From UBA5070 sp035352895 (GTDB taxonomy: Bacteria > Fibrobacterota > Fibrobacteria > UBA5070), in contig DAOPYN010000018.1 in the NCBI GenBank assembly GCA_035352895.1, forward strand, positions 1 through 64,000: a stretch of DNA of 64,000 bases, read 5' to 3'. The translations under genes and the position numbers were made by a program. This document shows, piece by piece, positions 24,880 through 33,731 of this stretch. Positions within the stretch are counted from its first letter, which is position 1. Each line of letters begins with the position of its first letter. Under the pieces are notes generated by a model that worked only from the letters and a program-made list of their open reading frames with translations, did not search any database and was not told where the DNA came from.

Positions 24880-27495
24880 TTATCCGGCTTTATCCTTCAG
24901 TTTTTGCACAAAGACCAACGCTTCCATGGGAGTCATCCGCACCGGCTCCACCTCCCGAAGCATCTGGGCGACCTCCTCCAGGGAGGGATCGGCGGAAAAC
25001 AGGGAGAGCTGCATCTTGGGCTCTTGCCGGGCTGGAGTCCGCTTCTTTCCGATCTGGAGCTCCTGCGCTTCCAACTGGAGAAGGGTCGCCTTCGCACGTT
25101 CCAGTACGGACTCCGGAACTCCCGCCATCCTGGCCACATGGAGACCGTAGGAGCCATCGCAGGCACCAGGCACGACCCGATGCAAGAAGACGATCCGCCC
25201 CTCGTGCTCCCGGACCAGCACCTGGAGGTTTTCCAGGCGCGGCAGCCGCTCGGCCAGGACCGTCAACTCGTGATAATGGGTGGCGAACATGGTCTTCGCG
25301 GCGATCAGGGGGTTCTCGTGGAGCGATTCCGCGATCGCCCAGGCCAGGGAAAGTCCATCGAATGTGGAGGTTCCCCGCCCGACCTCGTCCAGCAGCACCA
25401 GACTGCGGGGGGTCGCGTTGTGGAGGATGTTCGCGGTTTCGATCATCTCCACCAGGAACGTGGATTGCCCGCGGGAAAGCCGATCCCCAGCCCCCACTCT
25501 GGTGAACACCCGATCCACCAGCGGAATGGAGGCCCGATCGCATGGAACGGGACAACCCGCATGGGCCATCACCACGGCCAGACCGGTCATCCGGAGGTAG
25601 GTGCTCTTGCCACCCATGTTGGGCCCCGTGACCAATTGGATCTGGGGGCCTTCCGTATCCAACAGGACATCGTTGGCCACGAACGGAACGTCCGGGTGGA
25701 GGTTTTCCAGCACGGGATGGCGCACCCCCCTCAGGTCCAAGCGGGTTCCGTCGTGGAATTCCGGTCGAACCCATCGGGATTCCTCGGCCAAATGCGCGAA
25801 GGAGGCCAGGGTATCGATTTCCGCCAGGGCTTGGGCCAGGCTCTGGAGTCGGACCAGTTCGTTCCCCAGCGCGTCGCGCAACTGGCAGAAAATCTGGTAC
25901 TCGCGCTCGCGGATCTTCTCGTCGGCGCCCAGCACCTGCTCTTCCCAACGCTTCATGTCCGGGGTCGTGTACCGCTCGGCACCGGTGAGGGTCTGGATCC
26001 TCTGGTATTCCGAGGGGACGCGATCGGCATGGGTCTTGGTGATTTCCAGGTAGTATCCGAATACGCGATTGTATCCCACCTTCAGGGTGGAGATGCCCGT
26101 GCGTTCCCTTTCCGATTGCTGCAAGGCGGCCAACGCGGCCCTGCCCTCGGCGGCCCCGGCTTCCAGCTCCAGGATCATGGGGTCGGTGCCGGTGCGGACC
26201 AGTCCACCCTCGCGCAGGGAAAGTGGAGGCGATTCCACCAGGGTTTCCAGGATGGGCGTGGCGAGCTCCCGCAACCCCCGCAGAAGCGGAATCCTCTCGT
26301 CCAGGAAGGGGTCGGCAAGCCCCTCCAATTCCTCGCCCACCATCTGAGCCGCCTCGAGTCCTCGCGCGGCGGCGACCAGATCGCGGGCATGCGCTCTTTG
26401 CGTGGCGATCTTGCCGCAAAGTCGTTCCAGATCCGGAATCGATGCCAATTCCTGGCGAATCCGGTCCAGGATCGCCCCGGAACCACGCAGGTTCTCCACG
26501 GCCTGCTGTCTGCGTCCGATCGCTTCGATGTCCTGCAGCGGCCTGGCCAACCAGCGGCGCAGGTTCCGCGAACCCATGGACGTCCGGCATCGATCCAGGA
26601 GCCCAGCCAGGCTCGCGCCCCGGTCGTCGTCGTGCATGGGGCGGAGGATTTCCAGGTTGCGCAACGTGGCGCCGTCCATCTGCAAGTGCCCACGAGCTCC
26701 GATGGGCCACAACCCGCGCACGTGCGACAGCTTCCGCCGTCCTTCGTCCCCTCCGTAGCGCAAGGCGGCGGCGGCGGCCCTCAGCGCGGGCTCCTCGGAG
26801 GTCCAACCGAAGCCCTCCAGGCTCACCGTCCCGAAATGTTCGTTCAATCCGCGTTGCGCCGCGGGAAGCCCCGGAAAGAACGCGGGAGATACCGACCAAT
26901 TCCCTTCCAGATCGGCCAATTCCGGCGGAACGCCCTCCAGATGCTCCGGCCAGACCACTTCCACAGGCTGGGAGGTTTCCAGTCGAGCCAGGATTTCTTC
27001 CTTGGGGCCTTCCTGGGATTCGAACCTGCCCGTGGTCAGATCCAAGAAGGACAATCCCCAAGGGCCGTCCTTTTCCGCGGGCAACAAGGCAGCCAGCAGG
27101 TTGTCCGATCGCTCGTCCAGGCAGGCCTCGGAAAGGGCCGTGCCTCGGCTCACGATTTCGGTCACGTCGCGACGCACCACCCCTTTGGCCTGGGATGGAT
27201 CTTCCGTCTGTTCGCAAATGGCGACCTTGCGTCCGGCATTCACCAGCTTGGGCATGTAGCGTTCCAGCTGATGGTGGGGAAATCCAGCCAAGGGGACCTT
27301 TTCCGCGGCGCCATTGCCCCGCTGGGTCAGGGTGATCCCCAGGATGCGCGACGCATCCACCGCGTCCTGCCCGAAGGTCTCGTAGAAATCCCCCATGCGA
27401 TAGAGCAGGATGGCATCCCCAACCCGGCTCTTGATCGCCAGATATTGCCGCATGAGAGGCGTTTCTTCGCTCTGTCCGGCCTTGGCCAAAACCAT
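24880..27495 (-). CDS. mutS: DNA mismatch repair protein MutS
   Basis: 871-residue mismatch-recognition ATPase, normal length for MutS1. The mismatch wedge F37-Y38-E39 sits in YRMGDFYETFGQ. The ATPase has Walker A TGPNMGGKST (623-632) and Walker B LVLLDE (699-704), followed by the signature VGRGTSTFDGLS, with THYHEL downstream. The C-terminal end has the short helical dimerisation tail. ATG 27495 is chosen because a perfect AAGGAGG lies two bases upstream; the frame is open further upstream but without such support. The tRNA-Thr gene is divergent, 175 bases away. MutL is not in the window. Confidence 0.96.
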   Translation of the reverse strand: MVLAKAGQSEETPLMRQYLAIKSRVGDAILLYRMGDFYETFGQDAVDASRILGITLTQRGNGAAEKVPLAGFPHHQLERYMPKLVNAGRKVAICEQTEDPSQAKGVVRRDVTEIVSRGTALSEACLDERSDNLLAALLPAEKDGPWGLSFLDLTTGRFESQEGPKEEILARLETSQPVEVVWPEHLEGVPPELADLEGNWSVSPAFFPGLPAAQRGLNEHFGTVSLEGFGWTSEEPALRAAAAALRYGGDEGRRKLSHVRGLWPIGARGHLQMDGATLRNLEILRPMHDDDRGASLAGLLDRCRTSMGSRNLRRWLARPLQDIEAIGRRQQAVENLRGSGAILDRIRQELASIPDLERLCGKIATQRAHARDLVAAARGLEAAQMVGEELEGLADPFLDERIPLLRGLRELATPILETLVESPPLSLREGGLVRTGTDPMILELEAGAAEGRAALAALQQSERERTGISTLKVGYNRVFGYYLEITKTHADRVPSEYQRIQTLTGAERYTTPDMKRWEEQVLGADEKIREREYQIFCQLRDALGNELVRLQSLAQALAEIDTLASFAHLAEESRWVRPEFHDGTRLDLRGVRHPVLENLHPDVPFVANDVLLDTEGPQIQLVTGPNMGGKSTYLRMTGLAVVMAHAGCPVPCDRASIPLVDRVFTRVGAGDRLSRGQSTFLVEMIETANILHNATPRSLVLLDEVGRGTSTFDGLSLAWAIAESLHENPLIAAKTMFATHYHELTVLAERLPRLENLQVLVREHEGRIVFLHRVVPGACDGSYGLHVARMAGVPESVLERAKATLLQLEAQELQIGKKRTPARQEPKMQLSLFSADPSLEEVAQMLREVEPVRMTPMEALVFVQKLKDKAG

Positions 27496-27670
27496 TTCCT
27501 CCTTCGGTACGGTCGCTCGACGAACCGGATTCGCGAGCTTTCCTACATGGATCCGCGGCGTGAATCTAGCTCCCTGGCACCCGCATCGCGCACCCAACCC
27601 TGGTCCAAGCCTGTCTCGCCTGGAAACGGGTGCCAAATCGGAGCCTTTTGACTAGATTTCCGGCCCTTCG

Positions 27671-27743
<73 letters not shown>

Positions 27744-27782
27744 CTTTTGGCCAATCAGAGCCTCATTCGTCCCAATTCGCGC

Positions 27783-28697
27783 ATGGTCGGGTACATCACC
27801 ATGTTCGTCGTGGGAGTCCTGGTGCTGGTGATCAGCTGGCGCATCTACGTGCATACGCAGCTGCAACGGGATCACGTCTGGGTGAAGTTCCATGGAGCTG
27901 CGGACCTGATCGGGAGCCTCCAGCCGGACGATCCGGTCGCGGTCCGGGGGGTTCGGATCGGTCAGGTGGAGTCGATCGTCTCCGCCCCGGATGGTGTGAG
28001 GGTGGGGCTTCGGTTCTGGACCCATCAGGAGCTGTTTGCCGATGCCAAGGCCACCAACGGCGGAAACGGCTTGATGGGGATGCGGTTCATCCTGCTGGAG
28101 CCGGGGACGGATACGGCCCATCCTCTGGATCGGGGCCAGGAGATTCCAGGCATCTTCCATCCAGGGATCGCGGAAGTGATGAGCAAGATCCAGGATGTGG
28201 TTCTCACGGTGAAGAACCTCAAGGCGAAGGTCGCGTTGCTCGCCCACGGCGATTCCGCCACACCATCCTTCGCGCGCACACTGGATGCCCAGCTGGCCAG
28301 GATCGATTCGGTGGTGACGGGCCTGGAAACCATGGAGCGGAGAGTCCGCGCCGTGGGCCCGGACGTTGATCGTCTCGGCGCCACCACCCGGAAGATGGCC
28401 AGATCGGTGGACACCATCACCCCCATCCTCCTGACGAGCATGCGGAGTGCCGATACCGTCCTGCGGGATACCAGGTCGATGCTGGTTTCCGCAAAGCAGG
28501 TGGTTTCGCGGACCGACAGCACCCTTGTCGGGGTTTCCAACTCTCTGGAGCCCTTCACCCGAAACGACAGCCTCCTCGCCAAGATCGAATCCAGCCTTCA
28601 GGTGATCGACCAGATCCAGAGCTTCCTGGACGGGGGGGGCAACATGAAATTCAACTTCCACATCCTGGGAGACAACCCCTCCAAGCGAGGCGAATAG
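27783..28697 (+). CDS. MCE-domain (MlaD-like) protein
   Basis: 304 residues. A single N-terminal transmembrane anchor (about 4-24, MFVVGVLVLVISW) is followed by an MCE/MlaD beta-barrel domain (about 33-120) with SLQPDDPVAVRGVRIGQVESI and NGGNGLMGMRFILLEPG. A long helical region (about 125-285) is rich in Ser/Thr/Asp and leucine heptads. The MCE domain binds and shuttles lipids across the periplasm with an ABC permease/ATPase pair (MlaE/MlaF), neither of which is here. The start ATG 27783 lies 39 bases after the tRNA. No clear ribosome site is seen; a TTG at 27747 is an alternative. Confidence 0.78.
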   Translation: MVGYITMFVVGVLVLVISWRIYVHTQLQRDHVWVKFHGAADLIGSLQPDDPVAVRGVRIGQVESIVSAPDGVRVGLRFWTHQELFADAKATNGGNGLMGMRFILLEPGTDTAHPLDRGQEIPGIFHPGIAEVMSKIQDVVLTVKNLKAKVALLAHGDSATPSFARTLDAQLARIDSVVTGLETMERRVRAVGPDVDRLGATTRKMARSVDTITPILLTSMRSADTVLRDTRSMLVSAKQVVSRTDSTLVGVSNSLEPFTRNDSLLAKIESSLQVIDQIQSFLDGGGNMKFNFHILGDNPSKRGE

Positions 28698-28702
28698 CCT
28701 CG
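28686..28702. terminator. Short hairpin between convergent MCE and msr genes
   Basis: CGAGGC-GAATA-GCCTCG gives a perfect six-pair stem with a five-base loop, spanning the stop codon of the MCE gene. A second inverted pair, CGTCCC (28701-28706) and GGGACG (28724-28729), overlaps it. There is no T-run on either side, so Rho-independent termination is doubtful, but the position between convergent genes fits a bidirectional 3'-end structure. Confidence 0.3.
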
Positions 28703-28720
28703 TCCCCGTGGGTCCTCGCG

Positions 28721-29764
28721 TCAGGGACGATGGCAGCGGACTGGATGGGTCAAAAACCACTTCTGATGGTAGTCCTCGGCCTTCCAGAAAGTGGAGGTCG
28801 GTGCGAATTCGGTGACGACCGGCGCTTGCCAAGCCCCGGAGGCGACCAGGCGATCCCTGACCTTCTTTGCGGTTTCCTCCTGGGCGCGATCGGCGAAGAA
28901 GATGGCGGATCGGTACTGGGAGCCGTGATCCGGCCCTTGGCGGTTGGGCGTGGTGGGGTCGTGGGAACGGAAGAACAGCTCCACCAACCGTTCGTAGCTG
29001 ATCCGCGCGGGATCGAACACGACCTCCACCGCTTCGGCATGCCCGGTGCGTCCCGAGCAGACCTGCTTGTAGCTGGGAGAGGGGACGCTGCCTCCGGTGT
29101 AGCCGACCGCGGTGGCCACCACGCCCGACGTCTCATGGAACAACTTTTCCACTCCCCAGAAGCAACCCGCCGCGAAGACCGCTGTGTCGGTGGCCGTCGG
29201 AAGGGGCGCAAGACCCGGCGAAAAGTCCATGGAACGCGAATTGACGCAATAGCGCAGACCGGTGGGCGCGGGCCCGTCCTCGAAGACGTGCCCCAGGTGG
29301 CCTCCGCAACGCGCGCAGACGATTTCCGTCCGATGCATCCCCATGCTGTTGTCTGGGCGCATGCGGATGTTCTCGAAGGCCGCCGGAGTGTGGAAGCTGG
29401 GCCAACCACAGCCGGACTGGAACTTCGCGTCCGACCGGAACAAGGGAAGCCCGCAGGCGTGGCAGGTGTACCATCCTTCACGGGTTTCCGAGAGGAGTTC
29501 CCCGGTGAAGGGGCGTTCCGTCTGCCCCTTGCGCAGGATGGCATGTCGTTCCGGGCGGAGGGTGGCCAGCCAATCGGAGTCGCTGCGTTCCACGATGGAA
29601 TCCATCTGCGGCTCGGACAATTCGCCTCGGGAGGTCAATTCTCGCACGTGGATGGCTCCTGAAGAGGGGGAAGAGATTCCATCCTTGTTGGACAGCAGTC
29701 GGTTGCCGGCGACGACCGCCACCAATGCACCAGCCGCGATAACAAGAAAGATTCCTAATCTCAT
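28721..29764 (-). CDS. msrBA: Membrane-anchored MsrB-MsrA methionine sulfoxide reductase fusion
   Basis: About 347 residues. A hydrophobic N-terminal anchor or signal (GIFLVIAAGALVAVVAG) targets the protein to the envelope. MsrB comes first (about 70-190), with structural zinc CxxC pairs in TCHACG and VCARCGGHLGHVF, SGCGWPSF, and the catalytic Cys in LRYCVNSRSMDF. MsrA follows (about 195-345), with catalytic GCFWGVEKLF, SGRTGHAEAVEVVFDP and SHDPTTPNRQGPDHGSQYRS. Together they repair both diastereomers of methionine sulfoxide, probably on periplasmic proteins. ATG 29764 is used; a TTG nine bases upstream also exists. The electron-supplying partner is not visible. Confidence 0.92.
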   Translation of the reverse strand: MRLGIFLVIAAGALVAVVAGNRLLSNKDGISSPSSGAIHVRELTSRGELSEPQMDSIVERSDSDWLATLRPERHAILRKGQTERPFTGELLSETREGWYTCHACGLPLFRSDAKFQSGCGWPSFHTPAAFENIRMRPDNSMGMHRTEIVCARCGGHLGHVFEDGPAPTGLRYCVNSRSMDFSPGLAPLPTATDTAVFAAGCFWGVEKLFHETSGVVATAVGYTGGSVPSPSYKQVCSGRTGHAEAVEVVFDPARISYERLVELFFRSHDPTTPNRQGPDHGSQYRSAIFFADRAQEETAKKVRDRLVASGAWQAPVVTEFAPTSTFWKAEDYHQKWFLTHPVRCHRP

Positions 29765-29856
29765 TTGGAGCAAACTACAATGTTTGCTCCAACATCTTCA
29801 TCCGGCGACGATTCCTCGCGCGACACATCGAACGAATGCTCGCAAGCGTGGAAAAA

Positions 29857-30969
29857 TCAGGGAGTGTCGTCCGGATACCGGAAGGCGGAGAGCACCGCGG
29901 CCAATGCCTGGGGAGCCGAAATTTCTCCTCCTGCCAGCGCGCTTTGCGTGCGTTCCCAGGTCTCTGCGATGCGCGGAGAACGGTTGAACGCATCCAGCAG
30001 GGATTCCTGTGCCATGCTCCACACCCACTCCCGCGTCTGTTCGGCGCGTCGCGCCGCGAAAACGCCGTTGGATCTGGTGTGGTCCTGGAACGCTCGGATT
30101 TCGTTCCAGATGGACTCAAGCCCGTCCCCATTGACCGAACTGCACGTGAGAACGGGGGTCTTCCATCCTTTGGTGTACGACTGAAGCCCCAGGACCGCGG
30201 AATGAAGTGTGGCTCTGGCCAGCCCAGCCCGCTGACGGTTGTCGCCATCCGCCTTGGTGATCGCGATGAGGTCGGCGATCTCCATGATGCCCTTCTTGAT
30301 CCCCTGGAGATCGTCGCCGCTTCCCGCAAGCTGGAGAAGCAGGAAAAGATCGGTCATGGAGCGAACGGAGGTTTCCGACTGCCCCACCCCGACGGTTTCC
30401 ACGAGAACGATGTCGAACCCCGCCGCCTCGCAGAGGAACATGGTTTCGCGGGTCTTGCGGGCAACCCCTCCCAGGGCTCCACCGGAAGGGCTCGGTCGGA
30501 TGAATGCGTTTTCCAGGCGCACCAAGGCTTCCATGCGGGTCTTGTCGCCCAGGATGGAACCTCGGTTGAGCGACGAACTGGGATCCACCGCCAGCACGGC
30601 CACCTTGTGGCCCCATTCCACCAGCTTGCACCCCCAGGCATCGATGAAGGTGGATTTTCCCACCCCCGGGGGGCCGGAGATCCCGATGCGGATGGATCCA
30701 CCGCTACGGGGGGTCACCAAGCGAAGGAGCTCGTCCGCCTGGGCGCGATGCTTGGGTGCGTTGGATTCCACCAAGGTGATGGCACGCGCCAGGAGGGCCC
30801 TGTTGCCTTGCAGGATTCCTTCCGCCAACTGTTCGGGACCGGGTGGTTTGTGCGTGGCCACCGGAGCCTGCGAATAGGCGGCGGCCCCCGCGACTCCCGG
30901 CGACACGAACGATGCGAATTCGGTCCCCGCCCCATGGGGTGTCCATTCGGGGCGCTCGACCGGATCCAT
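29857..30969 (-). CDS. meaB: MeaB/ArgK-type G3E GTPase
   Basis: 370-residue P-loop GTPase that, in its family, protects and loads cobalamin into methylmalonyl-CoA mutase. Walker A GPPGVGKST is at 99-107. VDPSSSLNRGSILGDKTRM, the ETVGVGQSE switch and ITKADGDN (NKxD-like) complete the nucleotide-binding set. About 45 extra residues precede the core. ATG 30969 overlaps the stop of map (ATGA), so the two are coupled. No mutase gene is in the window, so the substrate mutase is assumed, not seen. Confidence 0.88.
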   Translation of the reverse strand: MDPVERPEWTPHGAGTEFASFVSPGVAGAAAYSQAPVATHKPPGPEQLAEGILQGNRALLARAITLVESNAPKHRAQADELLRLVTPRSGGSIRIGISGPPGVGKSTFIDAWGCKLVEWGHKVAVLAVDPSSSLNRGSILGDKTRMEALVRLENAFIRPSPSGGALGGVARKTRETMFLCEAAGFDIVLVETVGVGQSETSVRSMTDLFLLLQLAGSGDDLQGIKKGIMEIADLIAITKADGDNRQRAGLARATLHSAVLGLQSYTKGWKTPVLTCSSVNGDGLESIWNEIRAFQDHTRSNGVFAARRAEQTREWVWSMAQESLLDAFNRSPRIAETWERTQSALAGGEISAPQALAAVLSAFRYPDDTP

Positions 30970-31775
30970 CAGGGAACCTCGGCGGCTCCGACCCGGGTGA
31001 GGATCTCCACCCCGCGATCGGTGAGGGCGATCGTGTGTTCGAACTGCGCGGACAACTTTCCGTCGGCGGTCAGGGCTGTCCAGCTGTCGTCGGCCAGGCG
31101 GGTGCGGTGCACGCCCTGGTTGATCATGGGCTCGATCGTGAAGACCATCCCCTTGCGGAGGACGGGGCCTTGCCGATCGCGGTAGTGGAGCACCTGCGGC
31201 TCCTCGTGGAAGCGTCTTCCGATTCCGTGGCCGCAGTAGTCGCGCACCACGGAGTAGCCTTCGGATTCCGCCAGATCCTGGATGACCGCGCCGATCTCGC
31301 CCAGGAAAGCGCCCTCCCGGACCACGGCGATCCCGGCGTCTAGGCAACGGCGGGTGGTCTCCACCAGATGCGAGGCCTCGGGAGAGATCTCGCCCACCCC
31401 GTAGGTGGAGGAGCAATCCCCGTGGTATCCCTTCAGCGTCACGGTGATGTCCAGGTTGACGATGTCGCCTTCCGACAGGAACTGGCGAAACGAAGGAATC
31501 CCGTGGGTGACCACGTCGTTGATGGATGTGCAGATGCTGGCCGGGAAGCAGCCCTTTTCGATCTTGGGTTTGCGGGGATCGGTGGGCTTGCCCGGATAGT
31601 TCATGGGGCTGGGATAGGCTCCATGGTCCAGGATGAACTCGCGGACCTTGGCGTCGATTTCCCCGGTGCTGATTCCGGGGGCCACCAAGCTCCCGGCGTA
31701 TTCCAGGGTTCTCGCGGCGAGGTCACCGGCAGCACGCATCAGCCGAATTTCCTCGGCGGTTTTGAGGCGAATCAT
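30969..31775 (-). CDS. map: Type I methionine aminopeptidase
   Basis: Removes the initiator methionine from new proteins. All five metal ligands are seen: D109 in NLDITV, D120 in GYHGDCSSTY, H183 in GHGIGRRFHEEP, E215 in FTIEPMI and E246 in FEHTIAL. At 268 residues it has no N-terminal zinc-finger extension, as is usual for bacterial enzymes. The start ATG 31775 is preceded by no obvious ribosome site, with a TATATT box (31790-31785) only about 10 bases upstream. A short or leaderless transcript is therefore possible. It is divergent from dapA and overlapped at its end by meaB. Confidence 0.93.
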   Translation of the reverse strand: MIRLKTAEEIRLMRAAGDLAARTLEYAGSLVAPGISTGEIDAKVREFILDHGAYPSPMNYPGKPTDPRKPKIEKGCFPASICTSINDVVTHGIPSFRQFLSEGDIVNLDITVTLKGYHGDCSSTYGVGEISPEASHLVETTRRCLDAGIAVVREGAFLGEIGAVIQDLAESEGYSVVRDYCGHGIGRRFHEEPQVLHYRDRQGPVLRKGMVFTIEPMINQGVHRTRLADDSWTALTADGKLSAQFEHTIALTDRGVEILTRVGAAEVP

Positions 31776-31836
31776 GGAACAGCCAATATACACCGTGTTC
31801 CGATTTTTAGATTCCCACCCCTTGGAGGAGGTTTCC
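31776..31836. promoter_or_regulatory. Divergent map/dapA promoter region
   Basis: This 61-base gap must hold the start signals for both map (-) and dapA (+). It contains an AT-rich stretch AATATACACC (31785-31794), giving TATATT on the minus strand, and GATTTTTAGATTC (31802-31814) toward dapA. The strong GGAGGAG ribosome site for dapA lies at 31824-31830. I cannot assign a convincing -35 box to either gene. Confidence 0.35.
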
Positions 31837-32802
31837 ATGAGTTCCGAATTCCGCTCCGCCGATCTGGCGGGAGTCCATGTCGCCTTGCTGACCCCTTTGA
31901 AGGACGACTGCCCCAAGCAGCTCCGCAACAGCATCGACCTGGAAAAGGCGGGGGAAATGATCGACGATCTGATCGAGATCGGCGTGGACGGCCTCGTTCC
32001 CATCGGCACCACGGGGCAAAGCCCCACGGTGACCCCCAAGCAGCACCTCGAGTTCGTGCGGTTCGTGATCGAACGTGTCGACGGTCGGGTCAAGGTCATC
32101 GCAGGAGCGGGCTCCAACTGCACCAGGGAATCCGTCGACATGGTGGGGGAAATCCAGAAGATCGCCCCGGGCACGCCCTGCCTTTGCGTCACCGGATACT
32201 ACAACAATCCACCGCAAGCGGGATTGCGGGCGCATTTCCTGACCATCGTCGAGGAGACCGGCGCCCCGCTGGTCCTCTACAACATCCCCAGCCGCACTGC
32301 AAGCTACCTGGAGCCGGAGACCATCGTTTCCCTGGCCTCGCACCCGAGGATCATCGGACTCAAGCAAGGTGTCAATTTCCGTGATTCAGGCAAGCACCGC
32401 GACGACACCCTTCGCGTGATCCGCGAGACGGCCTCGCTGGACTTCAGCGTGGTTTCCGGCGAGGACTCGTATGTGTCCGACATCCTCGAGATGGGCGGCA
32501 AGGGCGTGATCACAGCCAGCGGAAACATCCCGGAAGCCGCGAGGTTGTTCCTGGAGATCTGCCGCTCGCACGCTTCCGGCGACGTGGCCGCCGCTCGCCG
32601 CGCACAGGAACGGCTGGTTCCGTTCATCCGTTGGGTGTTCGCCCGCAAGAGCCCCATCCCCCTGTCGTCGATGTTCGGCTCCCCCGTGTTCCTGCCCCTG
32701 GTGGCCATGGACGCCACCGAGGATGGACCGGAAGCCGTGAAGGCCATGCGCGAATGGGCCAGGCGGGAAGCACCCAGCCTCCAGAAGTGGTGGGCCGTTT
32801 GA
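31837..32802 (+). CDS. dapA: 4-hydroxy-tetrahydrodipicolinate synthase (DapA family)
   Basis: 321-residue TIM-barrel aldolase of the DapA/N-acetylneuraminate lyase superfamily, condensing pyruvate with aspartate semialdehyde on the way to lysine and diaminopimelate. Schiff-base K176 is in IIGLKQGVN, Y148 in LVLYNIPSRT, and T58/T59 in the substrate loop GTTGQSPT. That loop has Gln where the family usually has Glu, so a related aldolase activity is possible. GGAGGAG lies six bases before ATG 31837. Its TGA overlaps the TTG start of the next gene (TTGA). Confidence 0.85.
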   Translation: MSSEFRSADLAGVHVALLTPLKDDCPKQLRNSIDLEKAGEMIDDLIEIGVDGLVPIGTTGQSPTVTPKQHLEFVRFVIERVDGRVKVIAGAGSNCTRESVDMVGEIQKIAPGTPCLCVTGYYNNPPQAGLRAHFLTIVEETGAPLVLYNIPSRTASYLEPETIVSLASHPRIIGLKQGVNFRDSGKHRDDTLRVIRETASLDFSVVSGEDSYVSDILEMGGKGVITASGNIPEAARLFLEICRSHASGDVAAARRAQERLVPFIRWVFARKSPIPLSSMFGSPVFLPLVAMDATEDGPEAVKAMREWARREAPSLQKWWAV

Positions 32803-33731
32803 GCAAGGTTCTGGTGACGGGTGCGTCCGGCTTCGCCGGTCGCTGGATGGTCCGGCTCCTCTTGGCGCGCGGCTACGACGTGGTGGGAGGCGTCCGCCGA
32901 CTCGACGAGACGTCGGCCTGTCCCGAAATCCTGATGGACATGGAAGACCCTTCCTCGGTGTTCGCCGGCATCAAGGAAATCAAGCCGGAAGCGATCATCC
33001 ACTTGGCCGCGATGGCCTCTCCCCACCTTTCCAACGATCGCCCCGAAGCCGCCTACCAGGTCAATTTCCTGGGCGCCCATCGCCTGTTGGAAGCCTGCCG
33101 GGTGTTGGGCCTGTCACCGAAGGTGGTGCTCGCGGGATCCGCCACCGTCTACGGGAAGGTGGATCCCGCCCACCTTCCGCTCCGCGAGGACAGTCCTGTT
33201 CGCCCCACCGACGCCTACTCCCTGGCCAAGGCCTCCGCGGAGATGCTGGCCGGAGTCTTCGCCAACAGCGTCCCGGTGGTGGTGGCCCGCCCCTTCAACC
33301 ACACGGGCCCCGGGCAGGGGACGGATTTCGTCCTTCCCGCCGCCGCCGCACAGATCGCCTCGATCGAGGTGGGCCGCAAGGAACCCATCCTCCAGCTGGG
33401 CGACCTTTCCTCCGAACGGGACTTCCTGGACGTGCGGGACGTGGTCGAGGCCTATCTCCTGCTTCTGGAGAAGGGACTCCCCGGAGAGGTCTACAACATC
33501 TGCTCCGGCACCTGCAAGCCGGTCCAGGATTGGATTTCCGAGTTGGCGGGCCTTTCCCGCGTTCCCATGGAAGTGCGCACGGAGCCTTCGCGGGTATTCG
33601 CGCGGAGCAATCCGCGCCTGGTCGGCGACAATTCCCGGCTCGGCGCCCTGGGATGGACCCGTCGGATCGACGCGTCGACCATGCTTTCCGATCTTCTCGA
33701 CCACTGGCGAGGGAAGACAATCCATCCATGA
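32799..33731 (+). CDS. GDP-6-deoxy-mannose reductase-like SDR epimerase/dehydratase
   Basis: 310-residue extended short-chain dehydrogenase. It has the Rossmann motif VTGASGFAGR, the catalytic Tyr/Lys in DAYSLAKASAE, and RPFNHTGPGQ followed by RDFLDVRDVVEAYLLLLEKG and VYNICSG. This combination is characteristic of Rmd (GDP-4-keto-6-deoxymannose reductase), which makes GDP-rhamnose for surface polysaccharide. The start is TTG 32799, overlapping the dapA TGA; no ATG lies nearby. Placement before tamB/tamA is consistent with envelope biogenesis, but the Rmd-specific substrate is inferred. Confidence 0.8.
   Translation: MSKVLVTGASGFAGRWMVRLLLARGYDVVGGVRRLDETSACPEILMDMEDPSSVFAGIKEIKPEAIIHLAAMASPHLSNDRPEAAYQVNFLGAHRLLEACRVLGLSPKVVLAGSATVYGKVDPAHLPLREDSPVRPTDAYSLAKASAEMLAGVFANSVPVVVARPFNHTGPGQGTDFVLPAAAAQIASIEVGRKEPILQLGDLSSERDFLDVRDVVEAYLLLLEKGLPGEVYNICSGTCKPVQDWISELAGLSRVPMEVRTEPSRVFARSNPRLVGDNSRLGALGWTRRIDASTMLSDLLDHWRGKTIHP

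Noticed and set aside
27653..27658. TAGATT as a -10 box for the tRNA gene
   Set aside because: No acceptable -35 element lies 16-18 bases upstream, so the promoter could not be supported.
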